5,094 nucleotides of DNA from M55B129 sp034189085. GTDB lineage: Bacteria > Bacillota > Dethiobacteria > DTU022. Both the position numbers and the translations under genes were made by a program. Positions 1 through 5,094 of the stretch are shown piece after piece; the first letter of the stretch is position 1; each line of letters opens with the position of its first letter. Below the pieces are notes generated by a model, which saw only the letters and a list, made by a program, of their open reading frames with translations, had not been told where the DNA came from and ran no database searches. The stretch covers positions 1 to 5,094 of the forward strand of contig JAXHVH010000065.1 in assembly GCA_034189085.1 (NCBI GenBank), in the 5' to 3' direction.

Positions 1-262
1 GCGCTGGCGGTGTTCACGGTTTTGCAGCCACTCATGATATCCAGATGTCGATACACCCAGCTTTTCAGCCCACTTCGCCCTGGCAAAGCAAGAATCACCT
101 TCCATCAGCTGATAGTAATCGATGACCTCTACTTTTGATGCTTGGCGAAGAAGGCCGACGTTTTTTTAAGATGTAGTTCTCCTCTTCCAGTTCAGCAATC
201 TTACTGCGCAGTTTACTTATTTCTTCCCGCTGACCAGCCAGCTGGGTTTTATCACCGGCAGG
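1..262 (-). pseudogene. IS3-family transposase remnant (end of orfA, start of orfB), truncated at both ends
   Basis: Read on the minus strand, positions 254 down to 161 encode a leucine/glutamate-rich coiled-coil segment containing EISKLRSKIAELEEENYILK, the typical C-terminal end of IS3-family orfA (the HTH/leucine-zipper subunit). After a run of seven A residues the reading moves by -1 into TSAFFAKHQK with a stop at 129-131; this is the usual orfA tail. A third frame from about 141 to the window edge then reads KVEVIDYY and later EKLGVSTSGYHEWLQ, which matches the start of orfB, the DDE integrase subunit, before its catalytic core. IS3 elements normally need one -1 shift between orfA and orfB. 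Here two are needed, so one is probably a lost base in the A run. The orfA N-terminal HTH half is missing: a stop lies three codons upstream of residue GDKTQ, so homology ends near 262. The orfB part continues beyond position 1. Function is presumed lost. Confidence 0.75.
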
Positions 263-351
263 TGTTTAGGTTGTTCACATTGAATAGTAGACAATGGGAA
301 TGTAAAACATGCAAACTGCTATACGATATAGATCCAGTAGGGAGCTGCTCC

Positions 352-1149
352 GTGAATAATCACATCTACCGAAATGGCTTAAAACCACCGCTTAAATGGG
401 CCGGAGGCAAACGCTGGCTGGTACCTTATATCTTACCGATATGGAAACAATATGATAAGAGCCGCTTGGTTGAACCGCTCTGTGGCGGCCTGGCAGTTAC
501 CTTGGGGCTGATGCCGCAAAGTGCTCTGCTTAACGATATCAACAAGCATCTCATAAACTATTTCCGCTGGGTCCGGAAAGGTTTGGTCATCAAACTTCCC
601 CTCAAAAATAATAAAGAGCTTTATTATCAGTATCGCAGCGACTTTAACGCCCTGATCAAGGCAAAAAAGGGAGATACTAAAAAAGCGGCAGAGCTATTTT
701 ACTATTTGAACCGCACCGGCTATAATGGCCTCTGTCGGTTTAACCAGAAAGATGAGTTTAACGTTCCCTTTGGCAGCTACAAAAACATCAACTATGTTAA
801 CGATTTTACGCCCTATAAAGCTGTCTTCCAGCAGTGGGAGTTCAGCTGTGTTGATTTTGAAAAGCTGCAGTTGCAGGAAGATGATTTTATCTACGCTGAT
901 CCGCCTTATGATGTTGAATTCACCAGCTACTCAAAAGACGGCTTTGCCTGGGAAGACCAAGTACGTCTGATTAAATGGCTGACAAAACATCCGGGGCCGG
1001 TTGTGCTTTCCAACCAGGCTACAGAACGTATTGTTGAACTTTATACGGACGCCGGCTTTAAGATAGAATACTATGATGCGCCCAGAAGAATTAGCTGCAA
1101 TGGAGACCGGTCTCCGGCAAAAGAAGTCCTGGCTACGAGAGGAATATAA
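352..1149 (+). CDS. Dam-family site-specific DNA-(adenine-N6)-methyltransferase (D12 class)
   Basis: This enzyme transfers a methyl group from S-adenosylmethionine to the N6 of adenine in a short DNA site. From a GTG at 352 it is 265 residues long, the usual size for Dam-type enzymes. Visible motifs are PLKWAGGKRW at 13-22 (motif X), EPLCGGLAVTLG at 41-52 (motif I, SAM binding), LNRTGYNGLCRFN at 119-131 followed by EFNVPFGSYK at 135-144, the catalytic DPPY at 183-186, and RRISCNGDR at 245-253. The segment around 120-144 closely resembles the part of E. coli Dam that contacts GATC, so GATC is the likely target; GATATC (M.EcoRV-like) is an alternative. The start is chosen because GGGAG at 340-344 sits 7 bases upstream and the conserved N-terminus begins right after it. 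The same frame is open back to 142, but that part is antisense to the IS3 remnant and has no methyltransferase character. No strong promoter is visible upstream. A truncated gene follows after 2 bases, as in a type II restriction-modification operon. Confidence 0.92.
   Translation: MNNHIYRNGLKPPLKWAGGKRWLVPYILPIWKQYDKSRLVEPLCGGLAVTLGLMPQSALLNDINKHLINYFRWVRKGLVIKLPLKNNKELYYQYRSDFNALIKAKKGDTKKAAELFYYLNRTGYNGLCRFNQKDEFNVPFGSYKNINYVNDFTPYKAVFQQWEFSCVDFEKLQLQEDDFIYADPPYDVEFTSYSKDGFAWEDQVRLIKWLTKHPGPVVLSNQATERIVELYTDAGFKIEYYDAPRRISCNGDRSPAKEVLATRGI
1138..1143 (+). promoter_or_regulatory. Ribosome binding site of the truncated downstream gene
   Basis: AGAGGA lies inside the last codons of the methyltransferase, 8 bases before the ATG at 1152. 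This spacing supports translation of the short downstream frame and suggests that the two genes were translationally coupled. Confidence 0.55.
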
Positions 1150-1151
1150 CT

Positions 1152-1262
1152 ATGGCGCCGCGTGATACCAGCACAGGCCTTGTTCTTGAACAAATGATTT
1201 TGCCGTCCCTCAGGCATAGTGGCTATTCCTATGCAACACAGGTCAATATCGGCCAGAGCTGA
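1152..1262 (+). pseudogene. Truncated 5' end of probable cognate restriction endonuclease
   Basis: The frame encodes only 36 residues, beginning MAPRDTSTGLVLEQMILPSL and ending YATQVNIGQS before TGA at 1260-1262. It starts 2 bases after the methyltransferase stop and has an AGAGGA ribosome binding site, so the start looks genuine. The text reads like an ordinary protein N-terminus, with an amphipathic helix followed by a YxYxTQVNIG strand, but it stops abruptly and no continuation is found in any frame downstream. In D12-type restriction-modification operons this position is normally held by the nuclease, and the short peptide fits the start of a PD-(D/E)XK-fold enzyme; no catalytic residues survive. 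The assignment rests mainly on position, and I cannot name the family. Homology appears to end at about 1255, where a deletion or replacement probably joined unrelated DNA. The peptide is probably not functional. Confidence 0.5.
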
Positions 1263-1280
1263 CGCGCGCGTGGCTTCATG

Positions 1281-1353
1281 GGAAATCCCTTTCTTTTAGG
1301 TGTTTTTTTGCTAAAGAATCACTTTGATAAAGAAAAGGGATTTCCTTTTTATT
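1281..1353 (+). terminator. Long imperfect hairpin followed by T run, candidate intrinsic terminator
   Basis: GGAAATCCCTTTCTTT (1281-1296) pairs with AAAGAAAAGGGATTTCC (1329-1345), giving 16 pairs with a single bulged A. Inside it, GGTG (1299-1302) can pair with CACT (1320-1323) with one wobble, and a T run (1304-1309) with AAAGAA (1313-1318), leaving a 3-base loop. The whole 65 bases can thus fold as one arm. TTTTTATT follows directly on the plus strand, as in an intrinsic terminator for the methyltransferase transcript. The stem is unusually long and A+T-rich for a terminator, so a small palindromic mobile repeat is the alternative. Confidence 0.5.
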
Positions 1354-1379
1354 GTATTAAAGTTGTTATATTCCAAATA

Positions 1380-1415
1380 GATCCAATCGATCCAATCGAT
1401 CAAATTGATCGACAG
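1380..1415. repeat. Four 9-bp repeats each starting with GATC
   Basis: Copies are GATCCAATC at 1380, GATCCAATC at 1389, GATCAAATT at 1398 and GATCGACAG at 1407. The first two are identical and the others share only GATC plus partial A/T-rich tails. The 9-bp spacing is exact. The array lies about 230 bp downstream of a methyltransferase that probably modifies GATC. Confidence 0.75.
1396..1412. promoter_or_regulatory. Perfect 17-bp palindrome, candidate operator
   Basis: TCGATCAAATTGATCGA has two 8-base arms around one central base and contains two GATC sites 9 bp apart. The symmetry and length suit a dimeric DNA-binding regulator. It lies about 140 bp upstream of the ATPase TATAAT box. No regulator gene is present in the window, so the role is inferred from symmetry alone. 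Confidence 0.35.
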
Positions 1416-1430
1416 AATTTTCGAATTTAC

Positions 1431-1462
1431 AAAATAAAAGCCGGGGGCCAATAACCCCTGGC
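1431..1462 (-). terminator. GC-rich hairpin with minus-strand T tract
   Basis: GCCGGGGG (1440-1447) pairs with CCCCTGGC (1455-1462) around a 7-base loop, with one G-T wobble. Read on the minus strand the stem is followed by TTTTATTTT, the form of an intrinsic terminator. On the plus strand the stem is followed by ACTTGAGG, which is not a terminator tail. No minus-strand gene lies nearby to its right, so its present use is unclear. Confidence 0.4.
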
Positions 1463-1533
1463 ACTTGAGGTTGTTTTATGGTTTTCAAAGATCATTTACG
1501 GAATGCCTGTCCTCTCCCCAATAAACCGGCAGC

Positions 1534-1548
1534 ATGTAGCAACTACAT
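1534..1548. promoter_or_regulatory. Short dyad beside the ATPase promoter, candidate operator
   Basis: ATGTAG and CTACAT form a perfect 6-3-6 inverted repeat around CAA, ending 4 bases before TATAAT. A protein bound here would cover the region between -35 and -10. Only symmetry and position support this. Confidence 0.3.
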
Positions 1549-1552
1549 AGTC

Positions 1553-1558
1553 TATAAT
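1553..1558 (+). promoter_or_regulatory. Candidate -10 box of the ATPase promoter
   Basis: TATAAT is a perfect sigma-70-type -10 element, 71 bases before the start codon at 1630, which would give a leader of about 65 nt. No good -35 hexamer is found at 16-18 bp and there is no TG extension, so the promoter may need an activator or may be wrong. Confidence 0.35.
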
Positions 1559-1616
1559 AGATTCAGACAGAAACAGAACGGGAACTGCCTTTATGGTTGT
1601 CATTATATTAAACTAC

Positions 1617-1621
1617 GGAGG
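1617..1621 (+). promoter_or_regulatory. Ribosome binding site that fixes the ATPase TTG start
   Basis: GGAGG ends 8 bases before TTG at 1630. This strong, well-spaced site is the main reason for accepting the unusual TTG start. Confidence 0.85.
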
Positions 1622-1629
1622 TTATTTTA

Positions 1630-4242
1630 TTGATCGCCCATCATGAAGATTTGAAGACTATTCTCGAAACCCTGCAGGTCGACCCGGAGCGCGGGCTTGA
1701 CTCTACTGAAGTAGAAAAACGGCTGGCCGAGCATGGCGAAAACCAGCTGCGGGAAACCAAAAAGAAAACCAATCTACAGCGCTTCATTGAACAGTTTAAA
1801 GATGTTATGATCCTCATTCTAATTGCCGCAGCCACAATATCTTTTTTTGTCAGTTATCATGAAGGGGAAGGATTCCACGAACCAATCTTGATCGTACTAA
1901 TCGTCTTCCTGAACGCCATAATCGGTGTGGTCCAGGAAAGCAAAGCTGAAAAAGCACTGGAGGCGCTCAAGAACCTCTCCGCTCCCCACGCCCGGGTCCT
2001 GCGCAACGGAGAACAGACCATCATTGAGGCACCTCTCCTGGTTCCCGGCGATATCATTTTTGTTGAAGCCGGAGATTTTGTCCCCGCTGATGCCAGGCTG
2101 CTGAGCGCAGCCAACTTGAAATCAGAAGAGTCAGCCCTGACCGGCGAATCAGTCCCGGCTGAAAAGGACGATTCCGCCGTTGTCCCTGAAGACGCTCCCA
2201 CAGGCGACAAGCACAATATGATCTTTGCCGGCTGTGTCATATCTTACGGTAATGCCAGGGCTGTAGTCACCCAGACCGGGATGAATACGGAAATGGGTAA
2301 AATCGCCAATTTACTGGAGGGAAAAGGAGAAGAGCAGACCCCCCTGCAAAAAAAACTGGCTGCTCTGGGCAAATACCTCGGGATAGCAGCCCTGGTTGCC
2401 TGTGCTGTTATTTTCCTGATCGGTCTCCTTGAAGGGATGCCCGCCATTGATATTTTCATGATCTCGGTAGCCCTGGCTGTATCAGCCATACCTGAAGGGC
2501 TGCCGGCGATTGTTACTGTAGTTCTGGCTATCGGCGTGCAGCGCATGGTCAAGCAAAAAGCCATTATCCGCAGGCTCCCTGCTGTGGAAACCCTGGGCAG
2601 TGCTTCGGTAATCTGCACCGATAAAACAGGCACTCTTACCGAGAACAGGATGACTTTAACCCGGGCTTTTGCCGCCGAAGAAAATCTGAAGGAAGAAATA
2701 AATGAAGAAAATTCCCAGGTGATCAAAGATTTGCTTCGTTACGCCACACTCTGCAGCGACGGCAAGGTGGTTTTCGAGGATGGTAACGAAGAACATATCG
2801 GTGACCCCACAGAAACGGCTATAATTATCGCCGCACATATAAACGGAATGGACAAAAATGATCTGGATAAGAAATACCCCAGGGTGGCCGAGATCCCCTT
2901 CGATTCAGATCGAAAACTAATGACCACTGTCAACCAGATCGACGGCACGAATGTAGTAATAATAAAAGGAGCTTTCGAAGTCCTGGCCAAAAAGTGTACG
3001 GCAGGAAATGTGGAAGCAGGGAAAAAATATGCAAATGAAATGAGCAAGGAAGCACTGAGGATTCTGGCCGTGGCAACCAAAGAAATTTCAGAGGTTCCCG
3101 ACAACCCAACACCTGAACAGCTGGAAAAGGGTCTAACCTTCCTGGGTTTATTGGGCATGATCGATCCCCCAAGGCCTGAAGCCAAACAGGCAGTCTCACT
3201 CTGCCGCCTGGCCGGTATTAAACCGGTTATGATCACCGGCGACCATCTTCTCACCGCTTCAGCAATTGCCTGCAGGCTGGGTATCCTTCTTGAGGAAGAT
3301 GAAAAGATCAGCGGTAAGGAACTGGCTGCGATGACCGAGGATGAGTTCCGTGAAAAGGTCGACAAAATTTCCGTTTATGCCCGGGTTTCACCTTCCGATA
3401 AAATACGGATCGTCCAAGCCTGGCAGAAACGGGGTGCGGTAGTCGCCATGACCGGGGACGGGGTTAACGATGCCCCTGCCCTCAAAGCTGCCGATATAGG
3501 CTGTGCCATGGGCATCACCGGGACGGATGTAGCCAAAGAGGCTTCCGATATTATCCTGACGGACGATAATTTTGCCACTATTGTTGAAGCGGTCCGCCAG
3601 GGGAGGGGCATTTTCGACAATATCAAAAAGGTGGTCGGCTTCCTGCTGGGAACAAACATCGGCGAGCTGTTGACCGTTTTCCTGGCCATGCTGATCTGGA
3701 AACAAACTCCCCTGCTGTCCATGCAGCTGCTGTGGATCAACCTGGTTACCGACAGCTTCCCCGCTATAGCTCTGGGGATGGAACCGGTGGAAGAAGATGT
3801 CATGGAACGGAAACCGAAGCCGAAGAATGAGGGTATTTTTGCCGGGGGGCTTGGAGTACGCATTTTCCTGCAGGGGGCAATGTTCGCCGCTTTGACCCTG
3901 GTCGGCTTTGCCGCCGGGTGGAAAACCACCGGCGATCTTAATGCTGGCCGGACTATGGCTTTCCTGGTGATTGCCCTGTCCCAGGTTCTACACTCTTATA
4001 ATATGCGTTCCAATTATTCATTATTTACAATCGGCCCATTCACCAATAAGTACCTTAACTACGGGGCAGGCCTTTCGTTTGCCCTTGTGGTGATCATAGC
4101 CTTTACTCCCTTCCTCGCCCTGATGTTCGGATTAGTAACCCTCCCTTCTGCCTATTATATCTATGCCCTGCTTCTCGCCCTGGTCCCAATCCCCGTCCTG
4201 GAGCTGGCCAAAAAACTGGGTTTCGTCAAAGACAAAAATTAA
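1630..4242 (+). CDS. P-type (P2A) calcium-transporting ATPase, SERCA/PMR1-like
   Basis: This integral membrane pump uses ATP to export Ca2+ from the cytoplasm. It has 870 residues, typical for bacterial P2A pumps. The cation ATPase N-terminal domain (about 1-50) is followed by M1 (58-76) and M2 (84-103), the actuator loop with TGES at 171-174, M3 (249-268) and M4 (272-302) with PEGL at 288-291. The phosphorylation site DKTGTLT begins at Asp331, with KGAFE at 446-450 in the nucleotide domain, TGD at 536-538 and TGDGVNDAP at 608-616. M5 has Asn676 and Glu679, and M6 (697-716) has Asn704, Thr707 and Asp708. M7-M10 fill 743-860. Glu289, Asn704 and Asp708 match SERCA site II. In M8 the site I glutamate is replaced by Ala782 (VIALSQVLHS), as judged by eye. 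Ca2+ is the likeliest ion, though Mn2+ transport as in PMR1 pumps is possible. The start is TTG behind GGAGG. The gene stands alone, with no partner downstream. Confidence 0.95.
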   Translation: MIAHHEDLKTILETLQVDPERGLDSTEVEKRLAEHGENQLRETKKKTNLQRFIEQFKDVMILILIAAATISFFVSYHEGEGFHEPILIVLIVFLNAIIGVVQESKAEKALEALKNLSAPHARVLRNGEQTIIEAPLLVPGDIIFVEAGDFVPADARLLSAANLKSEESALTGESVPAEKDDSAVVPEDAPTGDKHNMIFAGCVISYGNARAVVTQTGMNTEMGKIANLLEGKGEEQTPLQKKLAALGKYLGIAALVACAVIFLIGLLEGMPAIDIFMISVALAVSAIPEGLPAIVTVVLAIGVQRMVKQKAIIRRLPAVETLGSASVICTDKTGTLTENRMTLTRAFAAEENLKEEINEENSQVIKDLLRYATLCSDGKVVFEDGNEEHIGDPTETAIIIAAHINGMDKNDLDKKYPRVAEIPFDSDRKLMTTVNQIDGTNVVIIKGAFEVLAKKCTAGNVEAGKKYANEMSKEALRILAVATKEISEVPDNPTPEQLEKGLTFLGLLGMIDPPRPEAKQAVSLCRLAGIKPVMITGDHLLTASAIACRLGILLEEDEKISGKELAAMTEDEFREKVDKISVYARVSPSDKIRIVQAWQKRGAVVAMTGDGVNDAPALKAADIGCAMGITGTDVAKEASDIILTDDNFATIVEAVRQGRGIFDNIKKVVGFLLGTNIGELLTVFLAMLIWKQTPLLSMQLLWINLVTDSFPAIALGMEPVEEDVMERKPKPKNEGIFAGGLGVRIFLQGAMFAALTLVGFAAGWKTTGDLNAGRTMAFLVIALSQVLHSYNMRSNYSLFTIGPFTNKYLNYGAGLSFALVVIIAFTPFLALMFGLVTLPSAYYIYALLLALVPIPVLELAKKLGFVKDKN

Positions 4243-4401
4243 ACCCTATTAACACGGTAGATGGTAAAATCATAAACTTCGCACAGCCCCGGCTCAGGTC
4301 TTCTGAGACAAAACCTTATGCCTCTGTGATATAATTGTCTTAGCCCATATTTCGCAGGTTGGGCCAATTGAATCAGCCTATTGATTGCCATAATATGGGA
4401 G
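4243..4401. other. Short intergenic region after the ATPase, possibly including an IS end
   Basis: No gene is seen here. No clear intrinsic terminator follows the ATPase: CTCAG/CTGAG at 4293-4307 can form only a 5-bp stem and has no T run. CCCATATT (4344-4351) and AATATGGG (4392-4399) form an 8-bp inverted repeat just beyond the transposase stop, so part of this stretch probably belongs to the insertion sequence remnant. Confidence 0.4.
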
Positions 4402-4815
4402 TTACTCTAATCGCACTTCAGAAATGGCAGCATAGCTGCCGCTAGCCAGGCCAAGCTTGTTGATTATGCGGATAAGCCGATCTTTGACATTACCAACAGT
4501 TTGAAACTGAGTCCCGTCGAGCATCTCTCCTGCCGAATAAACAATGGCGGCAAACTCTTTCATCAACAGGTTAGTGGTAGCCTTTGGGTCAAGCTTCTGC
4601 TTGGCCAGGTGTTCCAGGATGCAGTAAGCCATCAGAGCAATGAAGGTTACCAGGGCCAGGCCCCTGATCCTTTCGTCGATATGCAGAAATATCGGCTTGA
4701 TCTTGATCTTTGATTTAAGGTGCCGCATCGGCTGTTCGACACTGTATTTGCGACCGTAAATTCCCAAAGTAAGTTCTACAGTAGGAAGCGTGTTGCGATA
4801 ACACTGAAAAATCAA
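4402..4815 (-). pseudogene. IS4-superfamily (IS1634-like) transposase, C-terminal fragment
   Basis: The minus-strand frame gives 137 residues from a TTG at 4815 and is open back to 4848, where a stop ends it. Residues 20-34 (YGRKYSVEQPMRHLK) fit the Y-x2-R-x3-E-x6-K signature of IS4-type DDE transposases, with Lys23 in place of Arg; Glu27 would be the third catalytic acidic residue. It is followed by KIKIKPIFLHIDERIRGLAL at 37-56 and a hydrophobic helix, typical of IS1634-like proteins (the IRPIY...ERIRGH region). The family is normally several hundred residues long. Here the N-terminal DNA-binding part and the first two catalytic Asp residues are absent, and no continuation is found upstream to 5094. 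The TTG start has no convincing ribosome binding site, so this is a decayed fragment rather than a working gene. The frame ends with TAA at 4402-4404. Confidence 0.75.
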
Positions 4816-4857
4816 CGGATTTAAGTATGAGAAATATTCAGCAAGGAATCATTGAAG

Positions 4858-4901
4858 GTTAAAAATGGCGTTAAAATGGCTGAGAGTTGTTAAAAAATGG
4901 C
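4858..4901. repeat. Three degenerate short direct repeats GTTA(n)TGGC
   Basis: GTTAAAAATGGC (4858-4869) and GTTAAAATGGC (4870-4880) are adjacent, and GTTAAAAAATGGC (4889-4901) follows after 8 bases. They differ only in the length of the A run (5, 4 and 6). They lie just upstream of the transposase fragment, reading on its strand. No function is known to me. Confidence 0.5.
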
Positions 4902-4998
4902 AAGGCAAACAAGCCTGATCCGCTGGTGTTTCAGACTAACTTCAATGTACTGGGAACTTAGAATGGGAAATTCCCCTTGAATTTTATCGTGGTTTAAG

Positions 4999-5094
4999 TT
5001 ACTTTCTAAGCAAGCTAGGCGATTGATTTACTTCATTTGCCGAAACAGAAGTAATGCCTAGCAGGGTGGCAATTTCAGCCCCGTATGTAAATGC
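4999..5094 (-). CDS. C-terminal end of an unidentified protein, partial at the window edge
   Basis: The last 31 codons of a minus-strand frame run from the window edge to TAA at 4999-5001. They read AFTYGAEIATLLGITSVSAN followed by EVNQSPSLLRK. The part AEIATLLGITSVS resembles a helix-turn-helix recognition region (E-I-A-x-L-L-G-I-T), as found at the C-terminus of some transposase-like or regulatory proteins. The fragment is too short to name, and an open frame of this size could also be chance. The sequence to the right of the window decides it. Confidence 0.3.
   Translation of the reverse strand, partial: AFTYGAEIATLLGITSVSANEVNQSPSLLRK

Larger units (their letters stand above)
1263..1629. 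other. Non-coding, structured intergenic region between the methylase remnant operon and the ATPase
   Basis: No convincing gene occurs in these 367 bases on either strand. The region holds a long hairpin with a T run (1281-1353), phased GATC repeats with a palindrome (1380-1415), a GC-rich hairpin (1440-1462), a short dyad (1534-1548) beside a TATAAT box (1553-1558), and the ribosome binding site of the ATPase (1617-1621). Parts of it are clearly A+T-richer than the flanking genes. Confidence 0.7.

Noticed and set aside
725..970. 81-codon plus-strand frame within the methyltransferase
   Set aside because: It overlaps the conserved Dam motifs in another frame and its Ser/Leu/Lys-rich product resembles nothing.
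1380..1415. CRISPR or phage attachment site
   Set aside because: The repeats are only 9 bp with no spacers, and no cas, integrase or tRNA gene is present.
1440..1629. Riboswitch (for example the yybP-ykoY manganese type) in the ATPase leader
   Set aside because: P-type ATPases can carry such leaders, but I could not find the conserved core. The only strong hairpin lies upstream of the candidate -10 box.
1641..3929. Several minus-strand open frames of 60-208 codons across the ATPase gene
   Set aside because: They are antisense shadows of a strongly conserved coding sequence. They are rich in Ser/Arg/Pro, lack recognisable domains, and show no operon logic.
4293..4307. CTCAG/CTGAG hairpin as ATPase terminator
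   Set aside because: The stem has only 5 bp and no T run follows it.
4330..4335. TATAAT promoter box after the ATPase
   Set aside because: No acceptable -35 element lies at normal spacing and no plus-strand gene follows.
4501..4713. 70-codon plus-strand frame
   Set aside because: It is antisense to the transposase fragment, whose minus-strand reading carries a recognisable IS4-type signature.
4865..4918. 17-codon basic microprotein MALKWLRVVKKWQGKQA with an AAGG upstream
   Set aside because: It overlaps the GTTA(n)TGGC repeats, is very short, has a weak ribosome binding site and no conserved context.

Overview
The window looks like an accessory stretch of a bacterial chromosome with about half G+C. 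Strong GGAGG-type ribosome binding sites, a TTG start and a GTG start suggest an anaerobic Firmicute (Clostridia/Peptococcaceae-like). That placement is an inference from style and protein flavour; no ribosomal or other marker gene is present.

Layout from left to right. Positions 1 to about 262 hold a broken piece of an IS3-family insertion sequence on the minus strand: the end of orfA and the beginning of orfB. Positions 352-1149 (+) encode an intact Dam-family adenine-N6 DNA methyltransferase, starting at a GTG with its own ribosome binding site. An open frame running into it from position 142 is only antisense to the IS. Two bases after its stop codon, with a good ribosome binding site, a second gene starts (1152), but it is cut off after 36 codons. 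Its position makes it the likely remnant of the cognate restriction endonuclease, so the methyltransferase now appears to be an orphan.

Positions 1263-1629 are non-coding but structured: a 65-nt imperfect hairpin followed by a T run, four GATC sites spaced exactly 9 bp apart that include a perfect 17-bp palindrome, a GC-rich hairpin whose T-rich flank faces the minus strand, and a 6-3-6 dyad next to a perfect TATAAT box. Positions 1630-4242 (+) encode a complete 870-residue P2A-type calcium-transporting ATPase, the main intact gene here. It starts at TTG behind GGAGG. Its M4-M6 ion-binding residues are those of SERCA-like pumps, but the M8 glutamate of site I is replaced by alanine.

Positions 4402 to about 4848 (minus) hold the C-terminal part of an IS4-superfamily (IS1634-like) transposase, without its N-terminal catalytic half. 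The last 250 bases contain three degenerate GTTAnATGGC repeats and the last 31 codons of an unidentified minus-strand gene that enters from beyond the right edge.

The genes do not form a pathway. The methyltransferase and truncated gene are the remains of a restriction-modification operon, the calcium pump is a separate transcription unit, and both sit between decayed insertion sequences. I see no convincing novel multi-gene system. The most curious features are the phased GATC/palindrome block beside a probable GATC methylase and the structured leader of the ATPase.
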